The notes: generated by a model not told the origin, from the letters alone. Positions 38,488 to 48,069 are shown, counted from the first letter of the stretch. The stretch is DNA of 61,818 nucleotides from Streptomyces sp. ISL-36 (GCF_018614205.1 NZ_JAGGOS010000132.1:1352-63169); one strand, 5' to 3'. Numbers and translations: made by a program.

Positions 38488-38528
38488 ACCGGGGGGTGGG
38501 GGCGGCTCTGCCGTCCCCACCCCCCGGT
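38488..38528. terminator. Bidirectional hairpin between convergent FG-GAP and MMPL genes
   Basis: ACCGGGGGGTGGGG (38488-38501) pairs perfectly with CCCCACCCCCCGGT (38515-38528). Inside the loop, CGGC and GCCG extend the structure. It lies 4 bp after the FG-GAP stop and just past the MMPL stop on the other strand, so it can end both transcripts. Confidence 0.8.
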
Positions 38529-38532
38529 CGCC

Positions 38533-40773
38533 TCAGACCTGGGCCATCTCCCCTGTCCCCCTGCCGGACAGCGTCACCGACACGGAGGCGGTCGGGCGGG
38601 CCGGCCGTACCGGCCACCATGCCCGGTCGCCCAGCAGGGCCATCGCCGACGGCAGGATCACCGCGCGGAGCACGATCGCGTCGAAGAGCACGGCGACCGT
38701 CAGACCCACCGCTATCTGCTTCATCTCGATGCGGTCGATGAAGAGGAAACTGACGAAGACCGACACCATGATCACCGCCGCGCTCGTCACCACGCTCGCC
38801 GAACCGGCGATCCCGTCCACCACCGCCTCCCGCGTCGGCACCCCGCGCCGCACCGCCTCCCGGATCCGGCTGACCACGAAGATCTGGTAGTCGGTGGAGA
38901 GTCCGACCAGGATCGCGAAGACCATCAGCGGCGTGCGGGAGCCGACGAAGCCCAGCGACTCGAAGCCGAGCAGGCCTTCCGCCCAGGTGCCCTGGAAGAC
39001 CAGGGTGAGCACGCCCCAGGACACCAGCACGGCCGCCAGGTTGAGCAGCGTGCCGAGCGCCGCCGCCACGACCGAGCGGAACGCCGCGTACATGACCGCC
39101 AGTGTCGCCAGCGAGACGAAGAGGACCACCCACGGCAGCCGCCGCTCCTGGTGGGCCGCGTAGTCCGCGCCCGCCGCGATCTCGCCGGACACCGCCCACT
39201 GCGCCCCGGGCGCGCCTGCGACGGCGGCGGGCAGCAGCCGCTCACGTACGCGCTCCAGGGAGCGGCTCGCCTCCGGCGAGTTCGCCGCGTACGGCACGGG
39301 CAGCGCGAGCAGCGCCGTGCGCCCGTCCTCGGCGATCCGCAGCCGCGGCGCCCGGTCCTGGGCGAAGAGCGCGTCGCCGCGCGTGGCCGCGGCCAGCTTC
39401 CGCAGCGGCGCGGCCGGGTCCTCTCCCCGTACGAGGACGAGGTGGGCGGGCCCCTCGGAGGGGAAGGCCGCCACGAGCCGGTCGTACGCGGCGACGGCCG
39501 GGATGCTGTCCGGGAAGGTCTCCTTGCCCTCGGTGCCGAGCTTCATGGAGAGCGCGGGTGCGGCGAGGGCGACGGTCGCGACGAGTCCGGCGGCCAGGGC
39601 GACCAGCGGACGGCGCACGACGGGCCGCAGCACCGCGGCCCACATCCGTCCCTCGGCGCGCCGGCCCTTTCGACGGGCGCGCCGGCCGCCGTCCATCCGG
39701 TGAACGAGCAGGGCGAGCAGGGCGGGCAGAACTGTCAGCGAACCGCCCACGGCGACCAGCGTCACCAGGATCGCCCCGGTGGCGATGGAGGAGAAGACGA
39801 CGTCCCCGACGAGGTACAGGCCGGCGAGCGCGAGGGCGACGGCGAGACCGGAGTCGACGACGGCCCGTCCCGAGGTCGCGGCGGCCAGTTCGACGGCCCG
39901 GGCGTGGGAGATCGTGGCGCCGGAGCGCTCGCGCTCCTCGCGGGCCCGCTTGAGGTAGAAGAGCGAGTAGTCGACGCCGACGGCCATGCCCATCATGAAG
40001 ATGACGCTGAGCGCCGCGCCTCCCGCGTCCGGGAAGACCCAGGACGCGAGCCCGTACAGGCCGACCGCGCCGGCGAAGGAGAAGAGGGCGAGCAGGACCG
40101 GGACACCGGCGGCGAGGACGGCGCCGAAGACGACCAGCAGGATGAGGAAGGTGACCGGGAGACTGATCATCTCGGTCCGCCCGAGATCCTGGCCCTGCTT
40201 GTCGTTGACGGCGACGGAGATCGACGCGCTGCCCGTCTGCTCGATCAGCAGCCCCGGATGCGCTTCCTGGACGGCGGCGGTCTGCGCGAGCAGGGCGTCG
40301 ACGTCCTGCTTGGCGGTCTCCTTGTCCCCGCGCAGGGTGACCGCGACCCGTACGGCGTCGCCGCCCCGGGCGACGACCGGCTCGGCGACCGACTCGACGG
40401 CGGGCAGCGCCGCCATCCGGCCGCGGATCTCGCCCGCGGCGGCCGCGGGCTCCCCGGGCCCGGCCGTCCCCTCACCGGCGGTCCCCCCACCGGCCGTCCC
40501 GCCACCGGCCCTGCGCTCGATCAGCACCTGCTCGACCGGCGGCGGGGTGAGCCCGCTGCCCGATGCCATGGCCTCGGCGCGCCCGGCCTCGCCGACCCAG
40601 AAGTCCGCGAAGGAGCCCTTGTTGGTGCCCACCGCGGCCCCCGCGCCGATGCAGACCGCGAGGAGGAACACCCACCCGGCGATCGCCTTCAAGGGGTGGG
40701 TGGCGCACCACTGTGCGGTGCGGACCGTCACCGGAACTCCGCTGTTCCGGACCTGCTGACCTGTGCTTCTCAT
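38533..40773 (-). CDS. MMPL-family (RND-like) membrane transporter
   Basis: The 746-aa protein has the two-half MMPL layout: a helix, an external loop (about residues 45-190), five to six helices, a cytoplasmic segment (HRMDGGRRARRKGRRAEGRM), and the same again. The conserved GMAVGVDYSLFYLKRAREE in the first half and ILVGLSTDYQIFVVSRIREA in the second carry the Asp-Tyr pairs used for proton-driven transport. Likely cargo in actinobacteria is a lipid or hydrophobic metabolite, but unknown here. The external loop has a Gly/Thr repeat (RAGGGTAGGGTAGEGTAG). ATG 40773 starts the gene. Confidence 0.92.
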   Translation of the reverse strand: MRSTGQQVRNSGVPVTVRTAQWCATHPLKAIAGWVFLLAVCIGAGAAVGTNKGSFADFWVGEAGRAEAMASGSGLTPPPVEQVLIERRAGGGTAGGGTAGEGTAGPGEPAAAAGEIRGRMAALPAVESVAEPVVARGGDAVRVAVTLRGDKETAKQDVDALLAQTAAVQEAHPGLLIEQTGSASISVAVNDKQGQDLGRTEMISLPVTFLILLVVFGAVLAAGVPVLLALFSFAGAVGLYGLASWVFPDAGGAALSVIFMMGMAVGVDYSLFYLKRAREERERSGATISHARAVELAAATSGRAVVDSGLAVALALAGLYLVGDVVFSSIATGAILVTLVAVGGSLTVLPALLALLVHRMDGGRRARRKGRRAEGRMWAAVLRPVVRRPLVALAAGLVATVALAAPALSMKLGTEGKETFPDSIPAVAAYDRLVAAFPSEGPAHLVLVRGEDPAAPLRKLAAATRGDALFAQDRAPRLRIAEDGRTALLALPVPYAANSPEASRSLERVRERLLPAAVAGAPGAQWAVSGEIAAGADYAAHQERRLPWVVLFVSLATLAVMYAAFRSVVAAALGTLLNLAAVLVSWGVLTLVFQGTWAEGLLGFESLGFVGSRTPLMVFAILVGLSTDYQIFVVSRIREAVRRGVPTREAVVDGIAGSASVVTSAAVIMVSVFVSFLFIDRIEMKQIAVGLTVAVLFDAIVLRAVILPSAMALLGDRAWWPVRPARPTASVSVTLSGRGTGEMAQV

Positions 40774-40881
40774 AGCGACCAGCCTCCCGTCGGAGGCGGC
40801 GGGCGGTCACTGGTGGACTCCGGTGTACGACCGGGGGGTTACCCCCACCCGTAAGGGAAAACCCTTGCGAGAAAGGGGCGT

Positions 40882-41430
40882 TCAGCGCAGGGAGAGCCGG
40901 AAGGACATCTGGCCGAATCCGACCATGTCGCCCGCCCGGACCGCCACCGCGCCCGTGACCCGGCGCCCGTTGACGGTCGTGCCGTTGGTCGAGCCGAGGT
41001 CGCGCAGGACCCACAGGCCGCCCTGGAGGGAGAGTTCGGCATGCAGCCGGGAGACGGTCTCATGACTGAGCCGCAGTCCGTTCACCGGGTCGCGGCCGAT
41101 CCGCAGCGGGTACGGGCCGGGTTCGGGCAGGAGCAGCTTCGGCAGCCGCTCGGCATGCCAGGCACGTCCGACCTTGGCGGTGAACGCCGACATCTTCTCG
41201 ACCGCGCCGACCACCCGCCGGGTCCAGGGGGACTCGGTCTGCAGATCGGCGGTGAGGAGGGCCAGTTCGTCCGGCCGGCGCGCGGTGAGCGCCCGTTCCA
41301 TCCGGAACAGGAAGGTGTCGTGCGAGAGCCTGCCCTGCGCGGCACCCTCACGGAGCAGCACCAGCGCACGGTCCCGCTCGGCGTCGGTGAGCCGAGCCGA
41401 GTGCGTGGGGATCTCGAAAGGCGTCGTCAC
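40882..41430 (-). CDS. DUF1707-FHA domain protein
   Basis: The 182-aa protein has a DUF1707 segment at residues about 13-60 (ARLTDAERDRALVLLREGAAQGRLSHDTFLFRMERALTAR) and a C-terminal FHA domain from about 105 (PLRIGRDPVNGLRLSHETVSRLHAEL, then LGSTNGTTVNG). FHA domains bind phosphothreonine, so it probably acts with a Ser/Thr kinase encoded elsewhere. DUF1707 often marks small membrane or regulatory proteins of unknown role. GTG 41430 is the likely start. It is divergent from treZ (138 bp). Confidence 0.87.
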   Translation of the reverse strand: MTTPFEIPTHSARLTDAERDRALVLLREGAAQGRLSHDTFLFRMERALTARRPDELALLTADLQTESPWTRRVVGAVEKMSAFTAKVGRAWHAERLPKLLLPEPGPYPLRIGRDPVNGLRLSHETVSRLHAELSLQGGLWVLRDLGSTNGTTVNGRRVTGAVAVRAGDMVGFGQMSFRLSLR

Positions 41431-41568
41431 ACCTGTGATTGTCGGGCCGAGGGGCCGGAGGTGTCCAGAACGGGCCCGCACGAGGTACGGGACGCGCCGG
41501 GCGCCACCGGCTCCCGGCTGCCAGGATGGACGCCGTAGTCGTTGGCCCATCGACGAGGGGATCGGCCG

Positions 41569-43320
41569 GTGCTGTTCGAGGTGTGGGCCCCGCAGGCCCG
41601 TGACCGGGTGTCGCTGGAACTGAACGGTGCCGGGCACCTGCTGGAACGGGACGCCGAGCGCGCGGGCTGGTGGACCGGTGTGGTGGCGGCCCGGGACGGC
41701 GACCGCTACGGCTTCTCCCTGGACGGCGGCCCCGTGCTGCCCGACCCCCGCTCCCGCCGCCAGCCCGCCGGACCGGACGGCCTGAGCGCGGTCGTCGACC
41801 ACGACGCGTTCGTCTGGTTCAACGAACCCCCGCGGCTGCGGCTGCGCGCCGCGGTCCTGTACGAACTGCACGTCGGGACCTTCACCCGCGACGGAACCCT
41901 GGACGCGGCGGCGGAGCGGCTCGGGGAGCTGGCGGGGCTCGGCATCACCCATGTGGAGCTGATGCCGCTCTGTCCTTTTCCGGGGACGCGTGGCTGGGGG
42001 TACGACGGCGTCGCGCCGTGGGCGGTCCATGAGCCGTACGGCGGGCCCACGGCGCTCAAGCGCTTCGTCGACACGGCCCACGGGCTCGGGATGGGCGTGG
42101 TCCTGGACGTGGTCCACAACCACCTCGGACCGTCGGGGAACCACCTGCCGGCCTTCGGCCCGTACTTCACCGACACCCACCACACGCCGTGGGGCGCGGC
42201 GGTGAACCTGGACGCGCCGGGCTCGGACGAGGTCCGCGCCTATCTGCTGGGCAGCGCGCTCGCCTGGCTGCGGGACTACCGGATCGACGGGCTCCGCCTC
42301 GACGCGGTGCACGCCCTGGCGGACACCAAGGCGCTGACGTTCCTGGAGGAGTTGTCGGAGGCCGTCGACGAGCTGGCGCGGGAGCAGGGCCGTCAGCACT
42401 TCCTGATCGCCGAGTCGGACCTCGCCGACCCCCGGACGACCACGCCGCGCGTCGCGGGCGGTCTCGGCCTCCACGCCCAGTGGAACGACGACTTCCACCA
42501 CGCCCTGCACACGGCGCTGACCGGGGAGTCCCAGGGCTACTACGCCGACTTCGCCCGGGCCCCGCTGGCCGCGCTCGCCAAGACGCTGACCCGGGTCTTC
42601 TTCCACGACGGTACGTACTCGAGCTTCCGGGGCCGTTGCCACGGCCGTCCGGTGGACCGGGTCCGTACCCCCGCGCACCGGTTCCTGGGCTACGCGCAGA
42701 CGCATGACCAGATCGGCAACCGGGCGCTCGGCGACCGGCTGTCGGCGACGCTCTCCCCCGGGCTGCTCGCCTGTGCGGCGGCGCTGGTCCTGACCGGCCC
42801 CTCGGTGCCGATGCTGTTCATGGGCGAGGAGTGGGGCGCGGGCACGCCCTGGCAGTACTTCACCGACCATACGGATCCGGAGCTCGCGGAGGCGGTACGG
42901 CGGGGCAGGCGGCGGGAGTTCGCGGAGCACGGCTGGGCGGAGGAGGACATCCCGGACCCACAGGAGCCGGCCACGCGTGACCGCTCGGTCCTGGACCGCT
43001 CGGAGCGCGAACGCGCCCCGCACAACCGGCTCCTGGCCTGGCACCGGGAGCTGATCGCCCTGCGCCGGACGCTGCCCGACCTGACCGATCCGGACCTGGC
43101 GGCGGTGCGGGTCGCCTTCGACGAGGACGCCCGCTGGCTGGCCTTCCGCCGCGGGGTGCTGCGGATCGCGGTCAATCTGGCCAAGGAGCCCGCGGAGATC
43201 CCGCTCGGGACCAACGGCCGCGACCGGGTCCTCGCCGCATGGGAGCCGGTCGAGGCACCGGGCGCGGACGGGCTGCTGCGGCTGCCGGCGGAGTGCGCGG
43301 TGGTCCTGACGGACGGGTGA
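41569..43320 (+). CDS. treZ: Malto-oligosyltrehalose trehalohydrolase TreZ
   Basis: The 583-aa protein has an N-terminal CBM48-like domain (FEVWAPQARDRVSLELNG), then a GH13 barrel: GYDGVAPWAVHEPYGGPTALKRFVD, DVVHNHLGPSGN, DGLRLDAVHAL, FLIAESDL and AQTHDQIGNRALGDRL. It releases trehalose from the product of TreY. GTG 41569 is chosen for its GAGGGG 8 nt upstream; an earlier TTG lacks one. It lies 6.5 kb from treY with unrelated genes between. Confidence 0.94.
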   Translation: MLFEVWAPQARDRVSLELNGAGHLLERDAERAGWWTGVVAARDGDRYGFSLDGGPVLPDPRSRRQPAGPDGLSAVVDHDAFVWFNEPPRLRLRAAVLYELHVGTFTRDGTLDAAAERLGELAGLGITHVELMPLCPFPGTRGWGYDGVAPWAVHEPYGGPTALKRFVDTAHGLGMGVVLDVVHNHLGPSGNHLPAFGPYFTDTHHTPWGAAVNLDAPGSDEVRAYLLGSALAWLRDYRIDGLRLDAVHALADTKALTFLEELSEAVDELAREQGRQHFLIAESDLADPRTTTPRVAGGLGLHAQWNDDFHHALHTALTGESQGYYADFARAPLAALAKTLTRVFFHDGTYSSFRGRCHGRPVDRVRTPAHRFLGYAQTHDQIGNRALGDRLSATLSPGLLACAAALVLTGPSVPMLFMGEEWGAGTPWQYFTDHTDPELAEAVRRGRRREFAEHGWAEEDIPDPQEPATRDRSVLDRSERERAPHNRLLAWHRELIALRRTLPDLTDPDLAAVRVAFDEDARWLAFRRGVLRIAVNLAKEPAEIPLGTNGRDRVLAAWEPVEAPGADGLLRLPAECAVVLTDG

Positions 43321-43324
43321 CCTC

Positions 43325-43344
43325 CGGCCCGCCCCGCCGGGCCG
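43325..43344. terminator. Weak hairpin after treZ
   Basis: CGGCCCG and CGGGCCG form a 7-bp stem with a 6-nt loop between the convergent treZ and M24 peptidase genes. A direct repeat CCGCACGACGTA occurs twice just beyond it. A modest terminator candidate. Confidence 0.4.
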
Positions 43345-43403
43345 TCCGGACCGGGGGTTCCGCACGACGTAGGGCCGGGGTCCGCACGACGTACCGCCGG
43401 GAT

Positions 43404-44552
43404 CTACTCCACGATCGCCATCTCGTGCGGGGTGTTGTTGAAACGCCGGGCCCCTCCCCCGCCGCCGGGGCCGTCCTCCGTCGCCGTCACGATGTCCTCG
43501 ATCCGGACGCCGAAGCGGCCGGGCAGGTAGACGCCCGGCTCGATGGAGAAGCACATGCCGGGCACGATCGGCCGCTCCTCGCCCTCGATCATGTACGGCG
43601 GTTCGTGGGTGGTGACGCCGATGCCGTGGCCCGTGCGGTGGATGAAGTACGCGCCGTATCCCGCGTCCGTGATCACCTTGCGGGCGGCCCGGTCCACGTC
43701 CTGGCAGGCCGCGCCCGGCCGGACCGCCTCGAACCCGGCCTGCTGCGCCTCGCGGACCAGGTCGTGGACGCGCCGTTCCTCGTCGGTGGGTTCGCCCACG
43801 TGGACGGTACGGGTGGTGTCGGAGCCGTAACCGTGCTTGAGGCCGCCGAAGTCGAGGACCACCATGTCCCCGCGCTCGATGACCCGTTCCCCCGCCTCGT
43901 GGTGCGGGTTGGCGCCGTTGGGTCCGGAGCCGACGACGGTGAAGTCGACCTGGGAGTGACCGGACCGCAGGAGCGCGGCGGCGAGGTCGGCGGCGACCTC
44001 GGTCTCCTTGCGGCCGGCGAAGCGGACGGTGAGGATCTCGCGGTACGCCTCGTCGGCGGCGGCGCCCGCGGCCGCGATCCGGTCGAGTTCCCGCGCGTCC
44101 TTGACGGCCCGGAGCATCGGGAGTGCCTCGGTCAGCGACACGTACGAGGTGGCGGGGAGTGCCTTCTGCAGGCCGAGCAGGTGCATCGCCCAGGCGTTGT
44201 CGCTGACGCCGAAGCGGCCGGCGGCGTCGAGGAGGGGCGCGGTGACGGCGTACGGGTCCTTGCCGTCCGTCCAGTCCCGGAGCGTCAGCGCGGGGGCGCC
44301 CGGGGCGTTCTCGGCGTCCGGGGCCTCCAGCGTGGGGACGACGAGGACCGGCTCCCGGCCGGCGGCGAGGACGAGGACGGTGAGCCGTTCGGTGACGGCG
44401 GTCGGCTGGTAGCCGGTCAGGTAGGCCAGGTCGGGGCCGGGGGCGACGAGCACGCCGTCGAGCCCGGCGTCGGCCGCCGCGTCGGCGGCGCGCGCCATGC
44501 GGGCGCGGTAGTCCTCGGCGGTGAAGGGGGCGGGGATGGTGCTGACGGACAT
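43404..44552 (-). CDS. M24-family aminopeptidase (Xaa-Pro type)
   Basis: The 382-aa protein has an N-terminal creatinase-like domain (AGLDGVLVAPGPDLAYLTGY) and a pita-bread metallopeptidase domain from about residue 150. Metal ligands are visible in VVLDFGG, SDTTRT, FIHRTGHGIG, SIEPGVY and RIEDI, the full dinuclear set. It would remove N-terminal residues before proline from peptides, in the cytoplasm. ATG 44552 follows GGAGGAG. Confidence 0.93.
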   Translation of the reverse strand: MSVSTIPAPFTAEDYRARMARAADAAADAGLDGVLVAPGPDLAYLTGYQPTAVTERLTVLVLAAGREPVLVVPTLEAPDAENAPGAPALTLRDWTDGKDPYAVTAPLLDAAGRFGVSDNAWAMHLLGLQKALPATSYVSLTEALPMLRAVKDARELDRIAAAGAAADEAYREILTVRFAGRKETEVAADLAAALLRSGHSQVDFTVVGSGPNGANPHHEAGERVIERGDMVVLDFGGLKHGYGSDTTRTVHVGEPTDEERRVHDLVREAQQAGFEAVRPGAACQDVDRAARKVITDAGYGAYFIHRTGHGIGVTTHEPPYMIEGEERPIVPGMCFSIEPGVYLPGRFGVRIEDIVTATEDGPGGGGGARRFNNTPHEMAIVE

Positions 44553-44609
44553 GGGCTCTCCTCCTCGACGTACTGCGGTCCTGGGCCGGGCGCGGGCGCC
44601 CGCTACCGC

Positions 44610-45575
44610 TCAGCTCCGGTCCGGGCCCGGCCCCTGGGTGATGAGCCGTTCGAGCAGTTCCTGGAAGTCTTCGCCGACGACGATCCGCAGCTCACCGCCG
44701 TCCTCGTCGTGCTCGCTGAGCTGGGTGAGCGTGCCGCCGCGCCACCAGAAGACGTACGGGCTGATGGCGCCGGGGGTGTCCTCGTAGCCGGAGGCGGCGA
44801 ACGAGGCCATCGCGCCGAGCGCGGGGACGATCGTGGTGTCCCTGATCGGGTGGAAGGCGAGTTGGTGCCGGAAGGGCAGGGCGACCAGGGCGCCGTGCTC
44901 GCCGAGCGGCCGCCCGGTGACGCGGCGGACCACCGCGTCCAGGTCGAGGACGCGGCTCGCCGTGTAGAAGGAGTCCCCGAGGAGTACCTCGAAGCACATC
45001 CCGTCGGCGTCCCGCACGGTCTCGTGGCCCTCGACGGGCAGCCCGCGCAGGTTGTCCAGCGCCCGGGCGCGCAGCCGCTGGAGGTCGCCGAGGGGTTCCA
45101 GGGCCTCGTCGGTGAGCATCATGACGCTCTCCGGAAGGTCGAGGGCGAGGATCTCGTACAGTCCGGGCGCCACCGACCGGGCGTAGCCGAAGGTCCCGGG
45201 GTCGATGCCGTCGCCGCTGACCACCCGGGGGTAGAGCTGGGAGCGGATCTGCTCCGGTGGGAGGGTGTCGAGCGCGGAGGGGCCGTCCATGGTGCGCAGG
45301 ACCAGGCCGACGTGGCGGCGGACGATCTGGGGCCAGAGGCGTGGTCCGCGCCGGTCGTTGTGGCAGACGGCGGCGAGGTTGCCGAGCCCGAACTGGCGGC
45401 CGCCGTCGTCGCGCACCAGGTCGGCGTAGACGGTGACTTCCAGGCCGAGTTCGGCGAAGGACTCCCGGACCAGGCTGCGGAAGAGGGCGGCCTCGCGCTC
45501 GGAGAAGTACGAGAACTCGGGGTCCCTGGGGACCTCTTCGCCGTCCCGCCTGGGTGCTCGCCGGAACAACCCCAC
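44610..45575 (-). CDS. Conserved hypothetical protein
   Basis: The 321-aa protein is soluble, without signal or membrane segments. I do not recognise its family with confidence. Blocks that look conserved are REAALFRSLVRESFAELGLEVTVYADLV, FGLGNLAAVCHN and LVALPFRHQLAFHPI; the last slightly resembles DUF1444-type proteins. The start GTG 45575 lies after GGAAGG. It is 57 bp upstream of the peptidase gene on the same strand, so the two may be co-transcribed. Confidence 0.7.
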   Translation of the reverse strand: MGLFRRAPRRDGEEVPRDPEFSYFSEREAALFRSLVRESFAELGLEVTVYADLVRDDGGRQFGLGNLAAVCHNDRRGPRLWPQIVRRHVGLVLRTMDGPSALDTLPPEQIRSQLYPRVVSGDGIDPGTFGYARSVAPGLYEILALDLPESVMMLTDEALEPLGDLQRLRARALDNLRGLPVEGHETVRDADGMCFEVLLGDSFYTASRVLDLDAVVRRVTGRPLGEHGALVALPFRHQLAFHPIRDTTIVPALGAMASFAASGYEDTPGAISPYVFWWRGGTLTQLSEHDEDGGELRIVVGEDFQELLERLITQGPGPDRS

Positions 45576-45652
45576 GTGCGCCGCCTTCCGTCGCCGTTGC
45601 GTCGTCGTCCGGTCAAGCCTAGCGAGGGGGCCGCGGACCGGTCCCGGCCCGG

Positions 45653-45736
45653 GCGGTGCCGCGCTCGGCCCGGGCAGTGCCGCGCTAGGCCCGGGCGGTG
45701 CCGCGTTCGGCTCAGGCGGTGCCGCGTTCGGCTCAG
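45653..45736. repeat. 21-bp tandem repeat, four copies
   Basis: Four head-to-tail units of the type GCGGTGCCGCGCTCGGCCCGG at 45653-45673, 45674-45694, 45695-45715 and 45716-45736; the last two are identical. They fill most of the gap between the LysR gene and the hypothetical gene and run 4 bp into the LysR stop region. Read through on the minus strand they would code a PEPNAAP repeat, but a stop ends LysR there. Confidence 0.85.
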
Positions 45737-46605
45737 GCGGGCAGGAGGCGCGCGAACTCGGCGGCGGGGCCGCTCGGTTCGCCCCGGGGCCGGAGCAGTT
45801 CGGTGCGGTGGACGAGGCGGGGCGCGAGCAGCGGGACGGCGACGGCACCCTCGATCGTGCGCGCGAGGGAGACCGGCAGCAGCGTCAGGCCGTGCCCGGC
45901 GGCGGCCAGGGCGCCGAGGGTGCGGCTATCGGTGCCCTCGTGGCGCAGGGCGGTACGGAAGCCGTGTCCTGAGGGGCCCGCGTGGGCGGAGCGCAGCCGG
46001 TCGAGGGGGAGCCCGGCGTCGGGGGCGTCGAGCCAGCGGGCGTCGACGAGGTCGGCGAGGCGCAGTCCGTCGCGGCCCGCGAGGGGGTGGCTGTCGGGCA
46101 GGACCACGGCGAGCGGCTCCTCGGCGACGCGTACGGCGGTCAGCGGGGCGACGTCGGGAAGCCGCAGCGGGTCGCTGGGGGCGGCGAGTCCGTCGACGAG
46201 GCCGAGGTCGGCCGTCCCGGTGGCGACGGCGGCCGGCACCTCGTCGCGGGGCAGGGTCCGCAGGGTGACGCCGGCGGCGGGCAGGGCGGCGAGGGTACGG
46301 GGGTGCAGGGCGAGCGGGGAGGCGGCGAGGGTCAGCCGCTCGCGGGGTCCGGCGGCGAACCGGGCGAGGTCGGCCCGGGCGGCGTCGAGCCGCAGGAGCA
46401 GGGAACCGGCGTGTTCCAGGAGGCGTGCGCCGGCCGGGGTGGGCGTGACGGGGCGGCGGCCGAGGAGGGGCAGGCCGAGGTCGCTCTCGAGGGCGGCGAT
46501 GTGCTGCGAGACGGCGGACTGGGTGTAGCCCAGCTCCCGCGCGGCCTCGGAGAAGGAGGCGAGCCGGGCGACGGCGACGAAGGTGCGGAGGTGGTGCGGG
46601 TCCAT
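45733..46605 (-). CDS. LysR-family transcriptional regulator
   Basis: The 290-aa protein has an N-terminal LysR winged helix (HHLRTFVAVARLASFSEAARELGYTQSAVSQHIAALESDLGLPLLGRR) and a C-terminal effector domain. It is divergent from the amidotransferase-like gene (85 bp between starts), and such pairs are usually regulator and target. The 3' end lies in a 21-bp tandem repeat. ATG 46605 is the natural start; no strong ribosome site. Confidence 0.92.
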   Translation of the reverse strand: MDPHHLRTFVAVARLASFSEAARELGYTQSAVSQHIAALESDLGLPLLGRRPVTPTPAGARLLEHAGSLLLRLDAARADLARFAAGPRERLTLAASPLALHPRTLAALPAAGVTLRTLPRDEVPAAVATGTADLGLVDGLAAPSDPLRLPDVAPLTAVRVAEEPLAVVLPDSHPLAGRDGLRLADLVDARWLDAPDAGLPLDRLRSAHAGPSGHGFRTALRHEGTDSRTLGALAAAGHGLTLLPVSLARTIEGAVAVPLLAPRLVHRTELLRPRGEPSGPAAEFARLLPA

Positions 46606-46690
46606 GAGGACCCGAGCATAAGCGTTCGCGATGGGTGGTGCAGGAATCATCGTTGGACGTGAACCCGCCCGGCCGACCAGCATGGTCGGC

Positions 46691-47416
46691 ATGACACACA
46701 CTCCTTCCATCGCCCTGGTCGGCGACCGTTCCCCGCATGTGAAGTCCCACCTCCGCATCCCCGTCCTGCTCGACGCGCTGGCCGAGCGGGACGGCCTCCT
46801 CCTCGACGCGTACTGGATCCCGACGCCGGACGCCGAGGCGCCCGGCGCGGTGAAGGGCTTCGACGCGGTGTGGGTGCTGCCGGGGAGCCCGTACGAGAGC
46901 GAGGCGGGGGCGCTGGCGGCGATTCGTACGGCGCGGGAGGACGGGATCCCGTTCCTCGGTACCTGCGGCGGCTTCCAGCACGCGCTGCTCGAGTTCGCCC
47001 GCGACGTCTGCGGTCTGACCGGCGCGAAGCACGCCGAGAACGACCCGGAGGCGGACGGCGACGACCTGTTGATCTCGCCGCTGGCCTGCTCGCTGGTGGG
47101 CCACGAGGGCGTGGTCCGGGTGGCGCCGGGCTCGCTCGCGGAGTCGGTGCTCGGTGCCGAGCGGACGACGGAGCGGTACCACTGCAACTACGGCCCGGAC
47201 AGCCGCCATCTGGACACGCTGCGGGCCCACGGTCTGCGGTTCACGGGCGAGGACGAGGAGGGCGGGGTGAGGATCGCGGAGCTGCCCGGGCACCCGTTCT
47301 TCATGGCGACGCTCTTCCAGCCGGAGCTGGCGGGGGACGGCACCCGCCCGCACCCGCTCGTCCGCGCGCTGGCGCGGGCGGCGGCGGAGCACTCGTCCGC
47401 GGGCCCGGAGAGCTGA
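46691..47416 (+). CDS. CTP synthase C-terminal-like glutamine amidotransferase
   Basis: The 241-aa protein resembles the class I glutamine amidotransferase part of CTP synthase: start SIALVGDRSPHVKSH, nucleophile elbow FLGTCGGFQHALLEFARDV with the catalytic Cys, and the His/Glu in HPFFMATLFQPE. No synthetase domain is attached, as in several free-standing actinobacterial proteins. ATG 46691 is chosen; ATG 46682 is in frame. The divergent LysR gene probably controls it. The acceptor reaction is unknown. Confidence 0.85.
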   Translation: MTHTPSIALVGDRSPHVKSHLRIPVLLDALAERDGLLLDAYWIPTPDAEAPGAVKGFDAVWVLPGSPYESEAGALAAIRTAREDGIPFLGTCGGFQHALLEFARDVCGLTGAKHAENDPEADGDDLLISPLACSLVGHEGVVRVAPGSLAESVLGAERTTERYHCNYGPDSRHLDTLRAHGLRFTGEDEEGGVRIAELPGHPFFMATLFQPELAGDGTRPHPLVRALARAAAEHSSAGPES

Positions 47417-47442
47417 GACAGCAGCCCGTGCCCCCTGGCCGA

Positions 47443-48069
47443 TCAGCTCATCCGGACGACCAGGTGGGCGCGGGCGCGGCCGCGGGTCACGAGGCGGGCG
47501 TTCGCCTCGTCGGAGTCCCGGACCCAGCGCTCGGCGTGGGCGCGGTCCTTTCCGAAGCGGACGTGGCGTTCGACGAGCCGCGGCACCCGGCACCGGTCGT
47601 CCAGGTCGAGGAACCACGCCTCGTCGAGGAGCGGCAGGACGCCGGCCCAGTGGCCCTCGTCGTGGAGCAGGTAGTTGCCCTCGGTGATCACCAGCGGGAC
47701 GTCCGGGTCGACGGGTATCGCCCCGGCGACGGGTTCCTCCAGGGCGCGGTCGAAGGCGGGGGCGTAGACGGTGGTGCCGGGTTCGGGGGTGCGGAGGCGG
47801 GCGAGGAGCGCGGTGTATCCGGCGGCGTCGAAGGTGTCCGGCGCGCCCTTGCGCTCGGCGCGGCCGAGCCGGGCCAGCTCGGCCTGGGCCAGGTGGAAGC
47901 CGTCCATGGGGACGAGTGCGGCGCGTCCGTCGAGGCGGGCGACGAGCCGGGCCGCCAGGGTGGACTTCCCGGCGCCGGGCGCACCGGCGAGGCCCAGGAT
48001 CCGCCGTCGGCCGGGGACGGCGAGGAGCCGGGCGCGGTCGGTGAGCTCGGCGAGCAGCTGGGCGTCCAT
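47443..48069 (-). CDS. Nucleoside/nucleotide kinase-like P-loop protein
   Basis: The 208-aa protein has Walker A GLAGAPGAGKST, then VPMDGFHLAQAELARLG and FDRALEEPVAGAIPVDPDVPLVITEGNYLL. This is the uridine kinase/pantothenate kinase/fructose transport kinase pattern. It should phosphorylate a small alcohol using ATP; the exact substrate is open. It converges on the amidotransferase gene and is divergent from the glyoxalase-fold gene (57 bp between starts). Confidence 0.85.
   Translation of the reverse strand: MDAQLLAELTDRARLLAVPGRRRILGLAGAPGAGKSTLAARLVARLDGRAALVPMDGFHLAQAELARLGRAERKGAPDTFDAAGYTALLARLRTPEPGTTVYAPAFDRALEEPVAGAIPVDPDVPLVITEGNYLLHDEGHWAGVLPLLDEAWFLDLDDRCRVPRLVERHVRFGKDRAHAERWVRDSDEANARLVTRGRARAHLVVRMS

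Noticed and set aside
44610..45575. Assigning the hypothetical protein to DUF1444
   Set aside because: Only one short block resembles that family; not enough to name it.
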